From positions 62,001-126,000 of the forward strand of contig JACKBV010000007.1 in assembly GCA_020634315.1 (NCBI GenBank): 64,000 nucleotides of DNA, in the 5' to 3' direction. Origin of the DNA: Ardenticatenaceae bacterium. GTDB lineage: Bacteria; Chloroflexota; Anaerolineae; Promineifilales; Promineifilaceae. Shown piece after piece: positions 37,237 to 46,274 of the stretch (positions are counted from its first letter, which is position 1; each line of letters starts with the position of its first letter). The translations under genes and the position numbers were made by a program. Under the pieces are notes generated by a model. It made no database searches and was not told where the DNA came from. It was given only the letters and a program-made list of their open reading frames with translations.

Positions 37237-38226
37237 ATGAAAACAGAGAAGTGGGGGTTCGTGGCTGTGATTTTGGCTATTGTTGTCCCCCTGGCAACGG
37301 CCGTTGCTGCCCAAATGTCTCCCCCTCTCACCCTCAACCAAGACCCGCCAACAGTCCCCATTGGGCGCACCGCGACAGACGAAGAATTGGCCCAGGCACA
37401 GGCTGAATGGGAACAATCGGCACACGCCGCCACTTACGATGACGGGATGGGCGCAAACACAACCTGCGCACGCTGCAAATCCCCCGCCAATTGGGATCCC
37501 ATGCAAGATGCGGCTGCGCAAGAAGCGCTAGATTGCGGCTCTTGCAAACGCGTCCCTGGCGCACCTCGCCCTGAGTTGGCCTCTGGCGTGCCCGTCTCAG
37601 AAGCAGCGTGGCAGCATATCACCTGCGATATTTGCCATGTCCCGGTCGAGGACTCTTATTCGACATCGGTCGCTTTTTGGAACCAGGCTTTGGGGCAGTA
37701 TGAGCCAGTCGAGACGGTGATGGATTTATGCGCCCATTGCCACGAAGGGCAGCATGGCTTTGAGGTTGTGGAAGAGCAAGAAGCATCTGTAATACACGCG
37801 GGTTGGGAATGTACGCGCTGTCACGGGGCGCATGGTGCGCCAGCGGCCTGCACGGATTGTCATGATCCAGACAGCGGCGCAGGCGCACCTGAACACGACC
37901 GCCATCCCAGTGTAAATTGCACGGCCTGTCACGATAACGGCCGTTTATCCATCTGGCAAGACCCCATCCCCAGCGCATTGCATTACGGTGAATACATCAC
38001 GCGTCGTTTTGCACACACGCTTACCTCCTGGCCGTCACACAATTTGACAACAGAAATCAACTGTGTGCGCTGTCATCATCCATTGGAACCGCAATCATCC
38101 AGTGTTGTGCCGACGGTGAGTTGTGAGGCTTGCCACGAGCAAGGGGCAGCGCTGTTTTGGTGCGAATATTTTCAACGCAACCCTGATCCGAATGCGGAAA
38201 CGGCCGTTTCCCCCACCACACCATAG
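37237..38226 (+). CDS. Nine-heme exported c-type cytochrome with two CxxCK sites
   Basis: About 330 residues with a signal peptide or membrane anchor (about 7-28). Heme sites in order: C-A-R-C-K, C-G-S-C-K, C-D-I-C-H, C-A-H-C-H, C-T-R-C-H, C-T-D-C-H, C-T-A-C-H, C-V-R-C-H, C-E-A-C-H, so seven normal and two with Lys in place of the distal His of the motif. CxxCK is the catalytic heme motif in NrfA nitrite reductase, where Lys is the iron ligand; here the function is unknown. It is a paralogue of the next gene (both C-A-R-C-x-S-P-x-N-W-D). It is the probable electron partner of, or the catalytic partner beside, dmsABC. The ATG at 37237 follows 35 bases of weak hairpin sequence. Confidence 0.85.
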   Translation: MKTEKWGFVAVILAIVVPLATAVAAQMSPPLTLNQDPPTVPIGRTATDEELAQAQAEWEQSAHAATYDDGMGANTTCARCKSPANWDPMQDAAAQEALDCGSCKRVPGAPRPELASGVPVSEAAWQHITCDICHVPVEDSYSTSVAFWNQALGQYEPVETVMDLCAHCHEGQHGFEVVEEQEASVIHAGWECTRCHGAHGAPAACTDCHDPDSGAGAPEHDRHPSVNCTACHDNGRLSIWQDPIPSALHYGEYITRRFAHTLTSWPSHNLTTEINCVRCHHPLEPQSSSVVPTVSCEACHEQGAALFWCEYFQRNPDPNAETAVSPTTP

Positions 38227-38234
38227 ATACCATC

Positions 38235-39305
38235 ATGAAAAAGCATCCTTTCACTCAATACATCGGGCTACCTGGCTTGTTGCTGCTGGCAATAACGTTA
38301 ATCGGCTGTCAACCGGACGTGGAAACGGCCGTTAGCGCCGCCGAACCAACCGCCGCCGCCGCGCCAGAGCCAACCGCTGCCGTCCAGGCTGAATATTGGA
38401 CAGCCTGGGAAAGCAGCCCCCACGCCGACACCTACGCCCTGGAAAAAGGGCCAAACACCTACTGCGCTCGCTGCCATTCACCGCAAAACTGGGACATAGC
38501 GGCAAAAATTGATCCACCGCCAAACTGCGTCTCCTGCAAATTCGCCACCGAGCCAGAACCCCGCATCGCGCAAAGCAACACACTCGTTGCAGAGGAAGAA
38601 TGGCAAGATATTGGCTGTGCCATTTGTCATCATGTGCAAGATGGCATTGCCGACTCCGCAATCGCCTGGCTGGACATCACCACCAACTACTATGAAACGG
38701 TCGCCTCGTCCACCGAGTTGTGTGAAAAATGCCACACCGACACAGAAACCTTGCGCCACAGCCGCGACATCAGCGGCGGTGCCCATGCCGATTTCACCTG
38801 CACCGACTGCCATGATGCCCACACAACCGCCGCCAGTTGTACGACCGGTGGCTGCCATACCGACTTCACCACGCGTTACCCGGTGATCATCCCGGAACAT
38901 GAAGATCAAGTTGACGCGGAAGAGTGTACGCAATGCCATTCCAGCGTGGCCGACATTCACATGAATATTCTCGACGAAACGCCCGTGGCTTGCATGGATT
39001 GCCATCAACTTTTGATGGGCGAATATGCCCAGGTTCGCTACCAAAGCGCACACAGCAATCTGCACGCAGTTGTGACGTGTGTCGCTTGCCACGATGGTGC
39101 GGCATTAGAGGTTGGCCCGCTGCCAAATGAAGGGCAATGGGTCACTTTCCGCACCACGTCTTTGCTGGGACGCGAGACAACGGCTCCCTATCAATCACAT
39201 GTCGTGCAGCGTGAAGTGGATTGTGTACGCTGCCACTATCCCGATAATCTGTGGGGTCTGACAACGGACACCGGGGCGCTGCCAGATACGAGCAATGGCG
39301 AGTAA
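38235..39305 (+). CDS. Ten-heme c-type cytochrome lipoprotein
   Basis: A 356-residue lipoprotein (lipobox L-I-G-C, about residue 22) with a Pro/Ala-rich linker. Heme sites: C-A-R-C-H, C-V-S-C-K, C-A-I-C-H, C-E-K-C-H, C-T-D-C-H, a long C-T-T-G-G-C-H (CX4CH), C-T-Q-C-H, C-M-D-C-H, C-V-A-C-H, C-V-R-C-H. This gives eight normal, one CxxCK and one CX4CH site. It shares the N-terminal pattern with 37237, except that the first site has His here and Lys there. Located outside the cell membrane. Start overlaps nothing; the stop overlaps the next gene by 11 bases. Confidence 0.87.
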   Translation: MKKHPFTQYIGLPGLLLLAITLIGCQPDVETAVSAAEPTAAAAPEPTAAVQAEYWTAWESSPHADTYALEKGPNTYCARCHSPQNWDIAAKIDPPPNCVSCKFATEPEPRIAQSNTLVAEEEWQDIGCAICHHVQDGIADSAIAWLDITTNYYETVASSTELCEKCHTDTETLRHSRDISGGAHADFTCTDCHDAHTTAASCTTGGCHTDFTTRYPVIIPEHEDQVDAEECTQCHSSVADIHMNILDETPVACMDCHQLLMGEYAQVRYQSAHSNLHAVVTCVACHDGAALEVGPLPNEGQWVTFRTTSLLGRETTAPYQSHVVQREVDCVRCHYPDNLWGLTTDTGALPDTSNGE

Positions 39306-41175
39306 ACGACGACGCGCGAAACGCATCTTGTGGCTGGTATGCCTGCTGACGGCGGTGATGAACGGCCGTATCTCCCCCACTGCCGCCCAAGATGACCCTT
39401 TCGCCGTCCATCTGGAATGGCCCAACGAAGGCGAAACATTCTACGCCGGGCCAACCTCGCTGCTCTACAGCATCCCCATCAAGGGCTGGGTCGATGCCGC
39501 AGGGCACGACCCGGCAGCGATCACCCTGTACCTGGACATAGTACAAGGTGACGCAGTAGTCGATGAGCTGACCGGGCTGGTGCAGCCAGACGGCACATTT
39601 GAGTTGATCGTGACGGTGAACCCCGATGGCTCCGATGGCAAATTCCCGGCGGAACATTTGACCTGTGGCTATTACTGCCATTTGCCCGGCAATTTAAATT
39701 TGCCGGGTGGCCCAATCACGGTGCGCGTAACGGCCGTTACGCCCGACAACGAACAAGCGCAAACCGAACGCCACATCACCGTTGACCGCTCCGTGTACAC
39801 GGCCGTTCCCATCACCGTGCTCCTCGCCGACAATCTGGAACAACCCGTGGCCGGCGTCAAAGTGAATGCATCCACCTGGCTGTACATGTGGCGCAGCCGC
39901 AGCTTTAGCGGTGCCAGCGATGCCCAGGGGCGGGCATTAATTCGGACAGAAGCGCTGACAGCAGCCCCCACAGCCTACACATTTCGCGTCGAACCCACAG
40001 TTGTGGATGGTATTCTTTATGAAGGCGTGACAACGGCCGATTTGACTTTAGCGCCAGGGGAAACGGCCGTTTCCACGCCGCTCACCCTAACCGTAAAAGC
40101 CCATACCGGGCAAATTGCGGGAACCATTTCCGGGGCAAACACACCCGCTGCGCTGCCGATCTGGGCCATTCGCCTGCCGTCAGGCGAAAGTTACCAGACC
40201 GTAACGGACGAAGACTCTTTTGCATTTGTGCCGCTGCCCATTGATCAATACTTGTTGGCGGTGGACAACGCCGCCCTGGCAGCAGGTGGGCTGTCTGGCG
40301 AGAGTCAGGCAGTAGATTTGTTTGCCGCTTATGAGGCGACGGCGCAGATTTCGCTGGTCGCGACAAGTGGGCTGGTGCTAAACGGCCGTATCCAAAGCGC
40401 AAACGGCTCCCCCATCCCCTTTGCCTGGGTGACGCCGGAACAAGTTGGCGCAACCAGGGCCGTTCTCCCCGATTCGGGCACATACACCCTGGCAGAACTG
40501 CCGCAAAAATCAATCTCCCTCGTTGCCAATGCCCCCGGCTATTACAGCCAGGCCAAACGAGTTGACCTGACCTCAGGCGCCGTGCCCGATGTTGAGATCA
40601 CGCTGACCGCCCAACCGGGAACGCGCAGCGTAACCTGGGGCAGCGGCTCCGTCATTGTCCCGGCGGAGAGTCTGGTTGACCTCACCGCAACCAAGATTGT
40701 GCTGGAGAATGGCTGGTTGTGGGGGCAAGGTGACAGCGCACAGCCAATAATCATCAGCACGCCAACGGCCGAAATTTCATTGTCCAGCGGCGAGTTTGCC
40801 CTGGAGTATTTACCGGGGAAGCGTGCCTGGTTGTATCTGCTAAACGGCCGTGCCGCAGTTCGTACCAGCGACACAACCCTCTTGCTGCAATCCGGGCAAA
40901 TGGTCAATTTATTCAATGATGCTGGCTTGCAAGCCGTTCCTCTGCAAGCAGTGGTCATCTCTGCTTTGCGTGCCGATCAATCCTCGCCGCTGTCCTTGAT
41001 TTGGGAACCAACGCTGAAAGCGCGTATCCGCGACCAAATAGCCCGTGTTGGCATCAACACCGCGCAAGTCATTACGTTTATCACCTATTTTTTAGTGCTA
41101 TCTTCTCTATTCATCATCCCCTTTGTCGGTTTATACTGGTGGTGGAAAAGTAAAATCCATCTGGCAAGACCTTGA
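39295..41175 (+). CDS. Exported anchored protein with carboxypeptidase-regulatory and FecR-like domains
   Basis: A 626-residue exported protein. After a signal peptide (about 10-31) comes a beta-rich N-terminal domain (about 36-160) with a C-G-Y-Y-C-H segment, then two to three carboxypeptidase-regulatory-like beta modules (about 170-455). A FecR-like region follows (about 455-570: W-G-S-G-S-V, L-L-N-G-R-A-A-V-R-T, L-L-Q-S-G-Q), then a C-terminal membrane helix (about 592-615). It overlaps the preceding cytochrome gene by 11 bases, so it belongs to the respiratory operon and may scaffold the cytochromes outside. The exact role is unknown. Confidence 0.78.
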   Translation: MASKRRRAKRILWLVCLLTAVMNGRISPTAAQDDPFAVHLEWPNEGETFYAGPTSLLYSIPIKGWVDAAGHDPAAITLYLDIVQGDAVVDELTGLVQPDGTFELIVTVNPDGSDGKFPAEHLTCGYYCHLPGNLNLPGGPITVRVTAVTPDNEQAQTERHITVDRSVYTAVPITVLLADNLEQPVAGVKVNASTWLYMWRSRSFSGASDAQGRALIRTEALTAAPTAYTFRVEPTVVDGILYEGVTTADLTLAPGETAVSTPLTLTVKAHTGQIAGTISGANTPAALPIWAIRLPSGESYQTVTDEDSFAFVPLPIDQYLLAVDNAALAAGGLSGESQAVDLFAAYEATAQISLVATSGLVLNGRIQSANGSPIPFAWVTPEQVGATRAVLPDSGTYTLAELPQKSISLVANAPGYYSQAKRVDLTSGAVPDVEITLTAQPGTRSVTWGSGSVIVPAESLVDLTATKIVLENGWLWGQGDSAQPIIISTPTAEISLSSGEFALEYLPGKRAWLYLLNGRAAVRTSDTTLLLQSGQMVNLFNDAGLQAVPLQAVVISALRADQSSPLSLIWEPTLKARIRDQIARVGINTAQVITFITYFLVLSSLFIIPFVGLYWWWKSKIHLARP

Positions 41176-41198
41176 AGAATACGTGGGAGCAACTGATC

Positions 41199-41903
41199 AT
41201 GACAATGGTAGAAAAACAAACAAACGCCTTATGGCAAACACAGTTAACCGGAGAGATACTGCTCTTTAGTTTATTGGGAAAAATTCTTTATCAAATACCA
41301 GACAAGGAATGGCTGCAACCTTTGCTGGACAATGAGGTTTTTACAGAAGCGCCTTTCGCCGAGGCACACCCTGATGTTTTGAAAGGGCTGGCGCTGCTGC
41401 AACAATGGGGACGCGCATATCAGCAAAACGGCCGTTCCCACGACCTGTTTAAAGACCTGCAAGTTGATTACACCAACTTATTCACCGGCATGAGAAAACT
41501 CCCCGTTTCTCCCTGGGAATCCGTCTACTTCAATGATGAGCGGCTCGTGTTTCAGGCACAAACGATGGATGTCCGCGCCTGGTATCGGCGGTACGGGTTA
41601 GAAGTACGCCAATTGCATCAAGAGCCGGACGATCACATCGGGTTAGAGTTGATGTTCGTCGCCCATCTGGCGCAGCTTGCTCTGGCGGCCCTGGAAGCAA
41701 ACAACGAGCCAGAATTTGAGCAAGCGTTAACAGCGCAGCGCGGTTTCCTGTCCAAACATCTGCTTTTGTGGTCGCCGCTCTGGTGCGAGCAAATGTTGGA
41801 ATACGCCCAAACAGATTTCTATCGTGGGCTAACCCTGATCATTCGCGGCGCACTGGCTGAATTAAGCCGCATCCTGCAACTGTCGCTGCCAGAGGGCAAG
41901 TAA
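41199..41903 (+). CDS. TorD/DmsD-type redox enzyme maturation chaperone
   Basis: About 234 residues, all helical. It has the family signature E-P-D-D-H-I-G-L-E-L-M-F and L-F-x-G-M-R-K-L-P-V-S-P-W-E-S-V. Such chaperones bind the Tat signal of the molybdoenzyme (here the DmsA-like protein) until the cofactor is inserted. The ATG at 41199 is preferred over a coupled TTG at 41172, because it has GGGAG upstream. A palindrome copy lies near 41428. Confidence 0.9.
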   Translation: MTMVEKQTNALWQTQLTGEILLFSLLGKILYQIPDKEWLQPLLDNEVFTEAPFAEAHPDVLKGLALLQQWGRAYQQNGRSHDLFKDLQVDYTNLFTGMRKLPVSPWESVYFNDERLVFQAQTMDVRAWYRRYGLEVRQLHQEPDDHIGLELMFVAHLAQLALAALEANNEPEFEQALTAQRGFLSKHLLLWSPLWCEQMLEYAQTDFYRGLTLIIRGALAELSRILQLSLPEGK

Positions 41904-41905
41904 AC

Positions 41906-43102
41906 GTGAATCTACTCGCACTGGCCGAACGTTGGGGAGAAGCGCTGACGAGCAAGCCTTTTGGCTTTGCGGCAGACCGCTGCTTGCACACCAAAGATAA
42001 ATTCGCCACCTGCACAGCCTGTTACGACATCTGTCCAGTCAATGCCATCCAGCCCGGAAAACCGCCAACATTCGTCAGTGAGAATTGCCAGACATGCCGC
42101 GCCTGCCTTGCCGTTTGCCCGGTGAATGCGTTCACGGCCGATGACGAGGCACAAGCGCTGCTAAATTGTGCCAAACAGCTGGATGTGCAAACATGCGAGA
42201 TTGTCTGCGGGCTGAACCCTGATGCTGCGGTGGGAAGTCCGGCGGCGGCAACGGCCGTTCGCGTGCGCGGCTGTCTGGCCGGATTAAGTGCCGACACGTA
42301 TCTGGCGCTGGTTGGGCAAGGCATCACAAAAGCCATTGTGCGCCTGGATGCCTGCGCCGATTGTCCCTGGGGCAGCCTGCAAACCCAGGTAGAAACACAG
42401 GTGCAACAAGCGCAAGATTTACTGGCAGCATGGGGCCGAGCCGAGACGATAACTTGCCAGCACAAAGCGGCCGATAGTTACCGTAAACGGCCGCTTTTCA
42501 ATGCCAGCTCTCCACCCGTATCACGCCGCGAGCTGTTTCGTTGGCGAGAAGCTGAAGAAAAACCAACGACAGAGCCGGATAGAGTCGTGAATCCGCACCC
42601 CTTTCAAAAGCGTCTGCGCTTTTTGCAAGGCGTGCGCCAACTGGCGCTGCTCGCAGCAATGGAAGCAGATGCATCCTTGAGCGGGTGGGGTTTTGCCCTG
42701 GCTGACGTCAATGATGAATGTACAGCTTGCGGCGTCTGTGCGCGTACTTGCCCCACCGGCGCGTTGCAATTGGAAACGGCCGTATCCACCTACAAACTAA
42801 CCTTTTCCCCCCAAATTTGCATTGCCTGCGACATATGCGCACACGTTTGTGCGCCACAGGCGATCACGCTGATCCACGATCCAACCTTTGCCCAGGTTTT
42901 TGACGCGGCGACAGAGCAAATTGTGCAAGCGGGCAGCCTGCAAACATGCAGCAAATGTCACGCACGCTTTGCCGCCCACAGCGAAACACAACTTTGCCCA
43001 ATATGCACCTTTCGGCGGCAAAACCCCTTTGGCTCAGCAATGCCCCCCGGTTTTGCCGCCAGCCAGGCGAACCTGCCACAAGCAGGAAGGAAATCGTCAT
43101 GA
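41906..43102 (+). CDS. Polyferredoxin with four 4Fe-4S motifs
   Basis: A 398-residue iron-sulfur protein, no signal peptide, so cytoplasmic. N-terminal pair: C-A-T-C-T-A-C-Y-D-I-C-P and C-Q-T-C-R-A-C-L-A-V-C-P (about 31-75). Middle region with D-A-C-A-D-C-P. Second pair: C-T-A-C-G-V-C-A-R-T-C-P and C-I-A-C-D-I-C-A-H-V-C-A (about 270-320). A zinc-ribbon-like C-S-K-C-H and C-P-I-C tail follows. It probably passes electrons to the radical SAM enzyme next door or helps assembly of the reductase; both are inference. It starts with GTG, two bases after the chaperone stop, and its TGA overlaps the next ATG. Confidence 0.88.
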   Translation: MNLLALAERWGEALTSKPFGFAADRCLHTKDKFATCTACYDICPVNAIQPGKPPTFVSENCQTCRACLAVCPVNAFTADDEAQALLNCAKQLDVQTCEIVCGLNPDAAVGSPAAATAVRVRGCLAGLSADTYLALVGQGITKAIVRLDACADCPWGSLQTQVETQVQQAQDLLAAWGRAETITCQHKAADSYRKRPLFNASSPPVSRRELFRWREAEEKPTTEPDRVVNPHPFQKRLRFLQGVRQLALLAAMEADASLSGWGFALADVNDECTACGVCARTCPTGALQLETAVSTYKLTFSPQICIACDICAHVCAPQAITLIHDPTFAQVFDAATEQIVQAGSLQTCSKCHARFAAHSETQLCPICTFRRQNPFGSAMPPGFAASQANLPQAGRKSS

Positions 43103-44424
43103 TTGTTGACATCACCAACGAGACACTTAAGCAAATAAAAAATCCACGCCTGGCTGATTATGCCGCCATTTACTTACGCATTTTCGATGATTTCATGCAG
43201 CAGGTCGCGGCTTCTGGCATTGCAGTAGACAGCGAAGATTACAGCGAAGAAACAGCAAAGCGCATTGCCCGTTTGCAGCAAAAAGGGGCCATTCTGCGCA
43301 ATAGCGACCGCAGCATTTACATCAATGCCATCTCGCCAGCCTGTGTTGCCTGCCAAAAAGGGATTGGCAGCGCCACTTTCTTTACCTCTTTGCAATGCCA
43401 TCGCCATTGCTACTACTGCTTCAACCCCAATCAGGTCGATTACGAGTATTTTCAACAGAATAAGCGCACTCCGGCACAAGAATTGGTCCAGATTCAGGCG
43501 GCAGGCCAGCGCGTCGATTATCTCGCGTTAACCGGCGGCGAGCCGCTTTTGCATAAGGTGGAGGCGACGCAATTTTTCCAGACCGCCAGCGATACATTTC
43601 CACAAGCGCACACGCGCCTCTACACGACGGGCGATCACGCCAACGAAGAGACGTTGCAGCAGCTGCAAGCGGCGGGGCTGGAGGAAATTCGCTTTTCGAT
43701 TCGTATGCATGACCTGGCAAAGGGGCATCGGCTGACGTTTGAACGAATTGCGCTGGCGAAACAGTATATTCCCACGGTGATGGTGGAAATGCCGATTTTA
43801 CCGGGCACGCTGGCTGAAATGAAAGCGGTTTTGCTAGAACTGGAAGCGCTAGACATTCACAGCATCAATTTGCTTGAATTTTGCTACCCGTTTACGAATC
43901 CGCAATCATTTAATGAACGAGCATTTAGGGTCAAGAAACGGCCGTTTCACATCCTCTACAACTATTGGTATGCGGGCGGCGTTCCCATCGCGCAAAGCGA
44001 ATTGGTTTGCCTCGATTTACTGGAATTTGCGCTGGAGCAAAAGCTGACCATTGGCGTTCACTACTGTTCACTGGAAAACAAATTGACCGGGCAAAACTAC
44101 CAACAAAATTACGGCCGTTCCTTACCCCCAACACTCTACTTTTCAGACAAAGATTATCTCCTGAAAAGCGCAAAAGTGTTTGGCAAAGATATTGCCAAAG
44201 TCCTCAACGTCTTCAACCGCAGCGGCTATCGGGATTATCAACGCAATCGGGAACATCGTTACTTGGAATTTCACATCGATCAGATTCAACACCTAACCGA
44301 CCTGGACATCGAAATTGGCATCTCCACCAGCACCCAAGAGATGCGCCAACATGATTTAGTCATCCGCGAATTAAAAGTTGATCTAACCCGTCCACAGTTG
44401 TTCGACGCGACCAGAGACATCTAA
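43099..44424 (+). CDS. Radical SAM protein
   Basis: About 441 residues. The radical SAM motif is C-H-R-H-C-Y-Y-C (about 100-107), followed by L-A-L-T-G-G-E-P-L, which binds S-adenosylmethionine. A preceding C-V-A-C segment could hold another metal site. The C-terminal part (about 300-441) is unfamiliar. The ATG at 43099 overlaps the ferredoxin stop (ATGA), with AAGGAAA upstream; earlier in-frame starts would overlap the ferredoxin by 150 bases. Likely role: a modification step for a cofactor or peptide in this respiratory system, not identifiable from sequence. Confidence 0.87.
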   Translation: MIVDITNETLKQIKNPRLADYAAIYLRIFDDFMQQVAASGIAVDSEDYSEETAKRIARLQQKGAILRNSDRSIYINAISPACVACQKGIGSATFFTSLQCHRHCYYCFNPNQVDYEYFQQNKRTPAQELVQIQAAGQRVDYLALTGGEPLLHKVEATQFFQTASDTFPQAHTRLYTTGDHANEETLQQLQAAGLEEIRFSIRMHDLAKGHRLTFERIALAKQYIPTVMVEMPILPGTLAEMKAVLLELEALDIHSINLLEFCYPFTNPQSFNERAFRVKKRPFHILYNYWYAGGVPIAQSELVCLDLLEFALEQKLTIGVHYCSLENKLTGQNYQQNYGRSLPPTLYFSDKDYLLKSAKVFGKDIAKVLNVFNRSGYRDYQRNREHRYLEFHIDQIQHLTDLDIEIGISTSTQEMRQHDLVIRELKVDLTRPQLFDATRDI

Positions 44425-44538
44425 CAGCGGCATTTAGGAATTGGCCGCACGAAGTCGATCTAAAAGACAGCATACCGCTTTGTGCAGCCCCAAATCGCCG
44501 CGCTTCATTCTCCCGCCCCGGCTCAGACAGTCGCGCCT

Positions 44539-45732
44539 TTAATCGTCCCCATGGTCATCTTCGTGGTCATCGCCACCATCATCTGAGCCATCATCACCGT
44601 CGTCACCGTCATCGTGGTCATCGCCGCCATCATCGCCGCCGCTGTTTGAGCCATCATCACCAGAGCCGCTGCCACTGTTATCGTCCCCACCATCATTGCC
44701 GCTGCTGCCGCCATCATCGCCGCTTTGACCGCCGCCGTCGTCGCCTGAACCAGACCCACTGTTGTCATCGCCCGAATCAGAACCACTGTGGTCATCGCCA
44801 CCACTGTCCCCGCCGTTGTCATCATCGTCACCAACGGCAGGCGGGGTATTGTGGCTGTCATCATCCTCGTCAGCCGGTTCCGGCGTCAGGCCATCTTCAA
44901 CCTCATCATGCTCAATGGGCGTCGATGTTATGGTCGGTGGCGGCGTGCGCTCCACAGTTGGCGATGGGGTATGGGTGGGAACGGCCGTTTCCGTTGCCGT
45001 GCCCGTCGCTAAAGGCGTATTTGTCACAGTCGGCGTCGGCGGCACACCTGCATCAAGCACCTCTATAGCCGTCGCCACAAACGTATTGCTGCGCGTCAGG
45101 CCATGCACCAACACCCGGCTGCCCACATTCGCCTGCCCCGTAATGGCCGTCGTTGCATCCACAACCACATCCAAACCACACACATGCCATATCTGCACAT
45201 CAATTGTGACAACCAACCCTTCACAGGTAGCCTCACGCTCTCGCCCCAAATCCAGCAGCGCCTTAATCTCCAGCGCCCGCTCATCCTGAAACTGTTCACG
45301 CAAAGCATCGGCCGTCAATTCATCACGCGTCAGCGCCAACTGCAAATTTTCACGAGTCAGTTTCACCGGATACAAAACATCACCCGGTAATGCCGCCGCC
45401 GACGCCTCAAAAGTCGTAATTGTCCCCACAAACAACAGCACAAACAGGGACAGCCCTACTACCAACCGCCGCCACCAGACAATTCGCTGCTGTGGACGCC
45501 GCTGCACCTGGCGCATGGCATCCGCATGAGCCAGAAACAATTCGCGCGAAGCATCCTGCGCCCCCGGCGTCGGTTCTTGCGACAAACTGGTCAACTCCGT
45601 TGCCATACGCAAAATCGGCTGAATATCAGCGGCATACTCTGGATAGCGTGCCAAAATATCGGCAACAGACATGCCCATTTCCAAATCATCCAGGCATTGA
45701 ATGAGGATCGCCTCTTTCATTTCTTCATTCAT
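44539..45732 (-). CDS. Anti-sigma factor with DUF5667/DUF5666-like domains and acidic tail
   Basis: A 397-residue single-pass membrane protein. The cytoplasmic N-terminus (about 1-80) is helical and should bind the sigma factor. The membrane helix lies at about 85-108. Outside are a DUF5667-like region (S-A-A-A-L-P-G-D-V-L-Y-P-V-K, about 110-165) and a DUF5666-like barrel (about 168-220), then a Thr/Pro linker and a 95-residue Asp/Gly/Ser tail. The tail might bind divalent cations. The ATG overlaps the sigma gene stop by four bases, so the pair is coupled. Confidence 0.85.
   Translation of the reverse strand: MNEEMKEAILIQCLDDLEMGMSVADILARYPEYAADIQPILRMATELTSLSQEPTPGAQDASRELFLAHADAMRQVQRRPQQRIVWWRRLVVGLSLFVLLFVGTITTFEASAAALPGDVLYPVKLTRENLQLALTRDELTADALREQFQDERALEIKALLDLGREREATCEGLVVTIDVQIWHVCGLDVVVDATTAITGQANVGSRVLVHGLTRSNTFVATAIEVLDAGVPPTPTVTNTPLATGTATETAVPTHTPSPTVERTPPPTITSTPIEHDEVEDGLTPEPADEDDDSHNTPPAVGDDDDNGGDSGGDDHSGSDSGDDNSGSGSGDDGGGQSGDDGGSSGNDGGDDNSGSGSGDDGSNSGGDDGGDDHDDGDDGDDGSDDGGDDHEDDHGDD
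44545..44880 (-). repeat. Low-complexity coding region (Asp/Gly/Ser tail)
   Basis: About 330 bases of GAT/GGC/AGC-like codons on the minus strand coding the acidic tail of the anti-sigma protein. Prone to length variation and to assembly error. Confidence 0.8.
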
Positions 45733-46274
45733 AAGGCACCCTCTCCTGGAGCAAGTCGATGGGCTAACGCGGCAATTGCGCGTAATTGAAGCTGTTTCAC
45801 TGCCCCTTCACTCTTCCCAATAGTCTGTGCAACCTCACGCACCCGCATCCCAAAACCATACCGCAAAGCCAAAACACGCTGCTGCTCCTCTGTCAGCTCT
45901 TGCAAAGCACTGCGCAGCTCTTCGACACGCATTTTTTGGCCCACGCGCTCATCAAGGGATGAACGATCATCTGCAATCATGTCTGTTAATTCCACCTCTT
46001 GGGCACGTGCTTGTTGGCGATAATGGTCACTCACCACACGCGAGGCAACGCCAAAAAGCCAACCACGCAACGTATTTTGGGGAGCCGACTTCTCGCGCAG
46101 TGCGCTCAAAAGCCGCGTGAACACTTCACTGGTCAAATCCTCGGCCAGTTTATGGTCACTTACCCGAAAATTGATATAGCGGTAGATTGACCGATAATAT
46201 TGATCATGAACCTGGGATAGGGCATCCCCATCCAGTGCCCGCGCACGGGCCAGTAATGTCAACTCATCTTGCAC
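45729..46274 (-). CDS. ECF-type RNA polymerase sigma factor
   Basis: A 181-residue ECF sigma factor. Region 2 (about 20-90) includes A-E-D-L-T-S-E-V-F and T-L-R-G-W-L-F-G-V-A. Region 4 (about 118-175) has L-T-E-E-Q-Q-R-V-L-A-L-R-Y and V-A-Q-T-I-G-K-S-E-G-A-V-K-Q-L-Q. The start is GTG. It is coupled to the anti-sigma gene downstream and divergent from the multiheme operon. Its own promoter motif is not obvious; the GGAA...CGTC sites near 11.5 and 20.5 kb are candidate targets. Confidence 0.94.
   Translation of the reverse strand: MQDELTLLARARALDGDALSQVHDQYYRSIYRYINFRVSDHKLAEDLTSEVFTRLLSALREKSAPQNTLRGWLFGVASRVVSDHYRQQARAQEVELTDMIADDRSSLDERVGQKMRVEELRSALQELTEEQQRVLALRYGFGMRVREVAQTIGKSEGAVKQLQLRAIAALAHRLAPGEGAL

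Noticed and set aside
42949..42966. CSKCH in the polyferredoxin as a heme site
   Set aside because: The protein has no signal peptide and the segment pairs with C-P-I-C downstream, so a zinc-ribbon-like fold is more likely.
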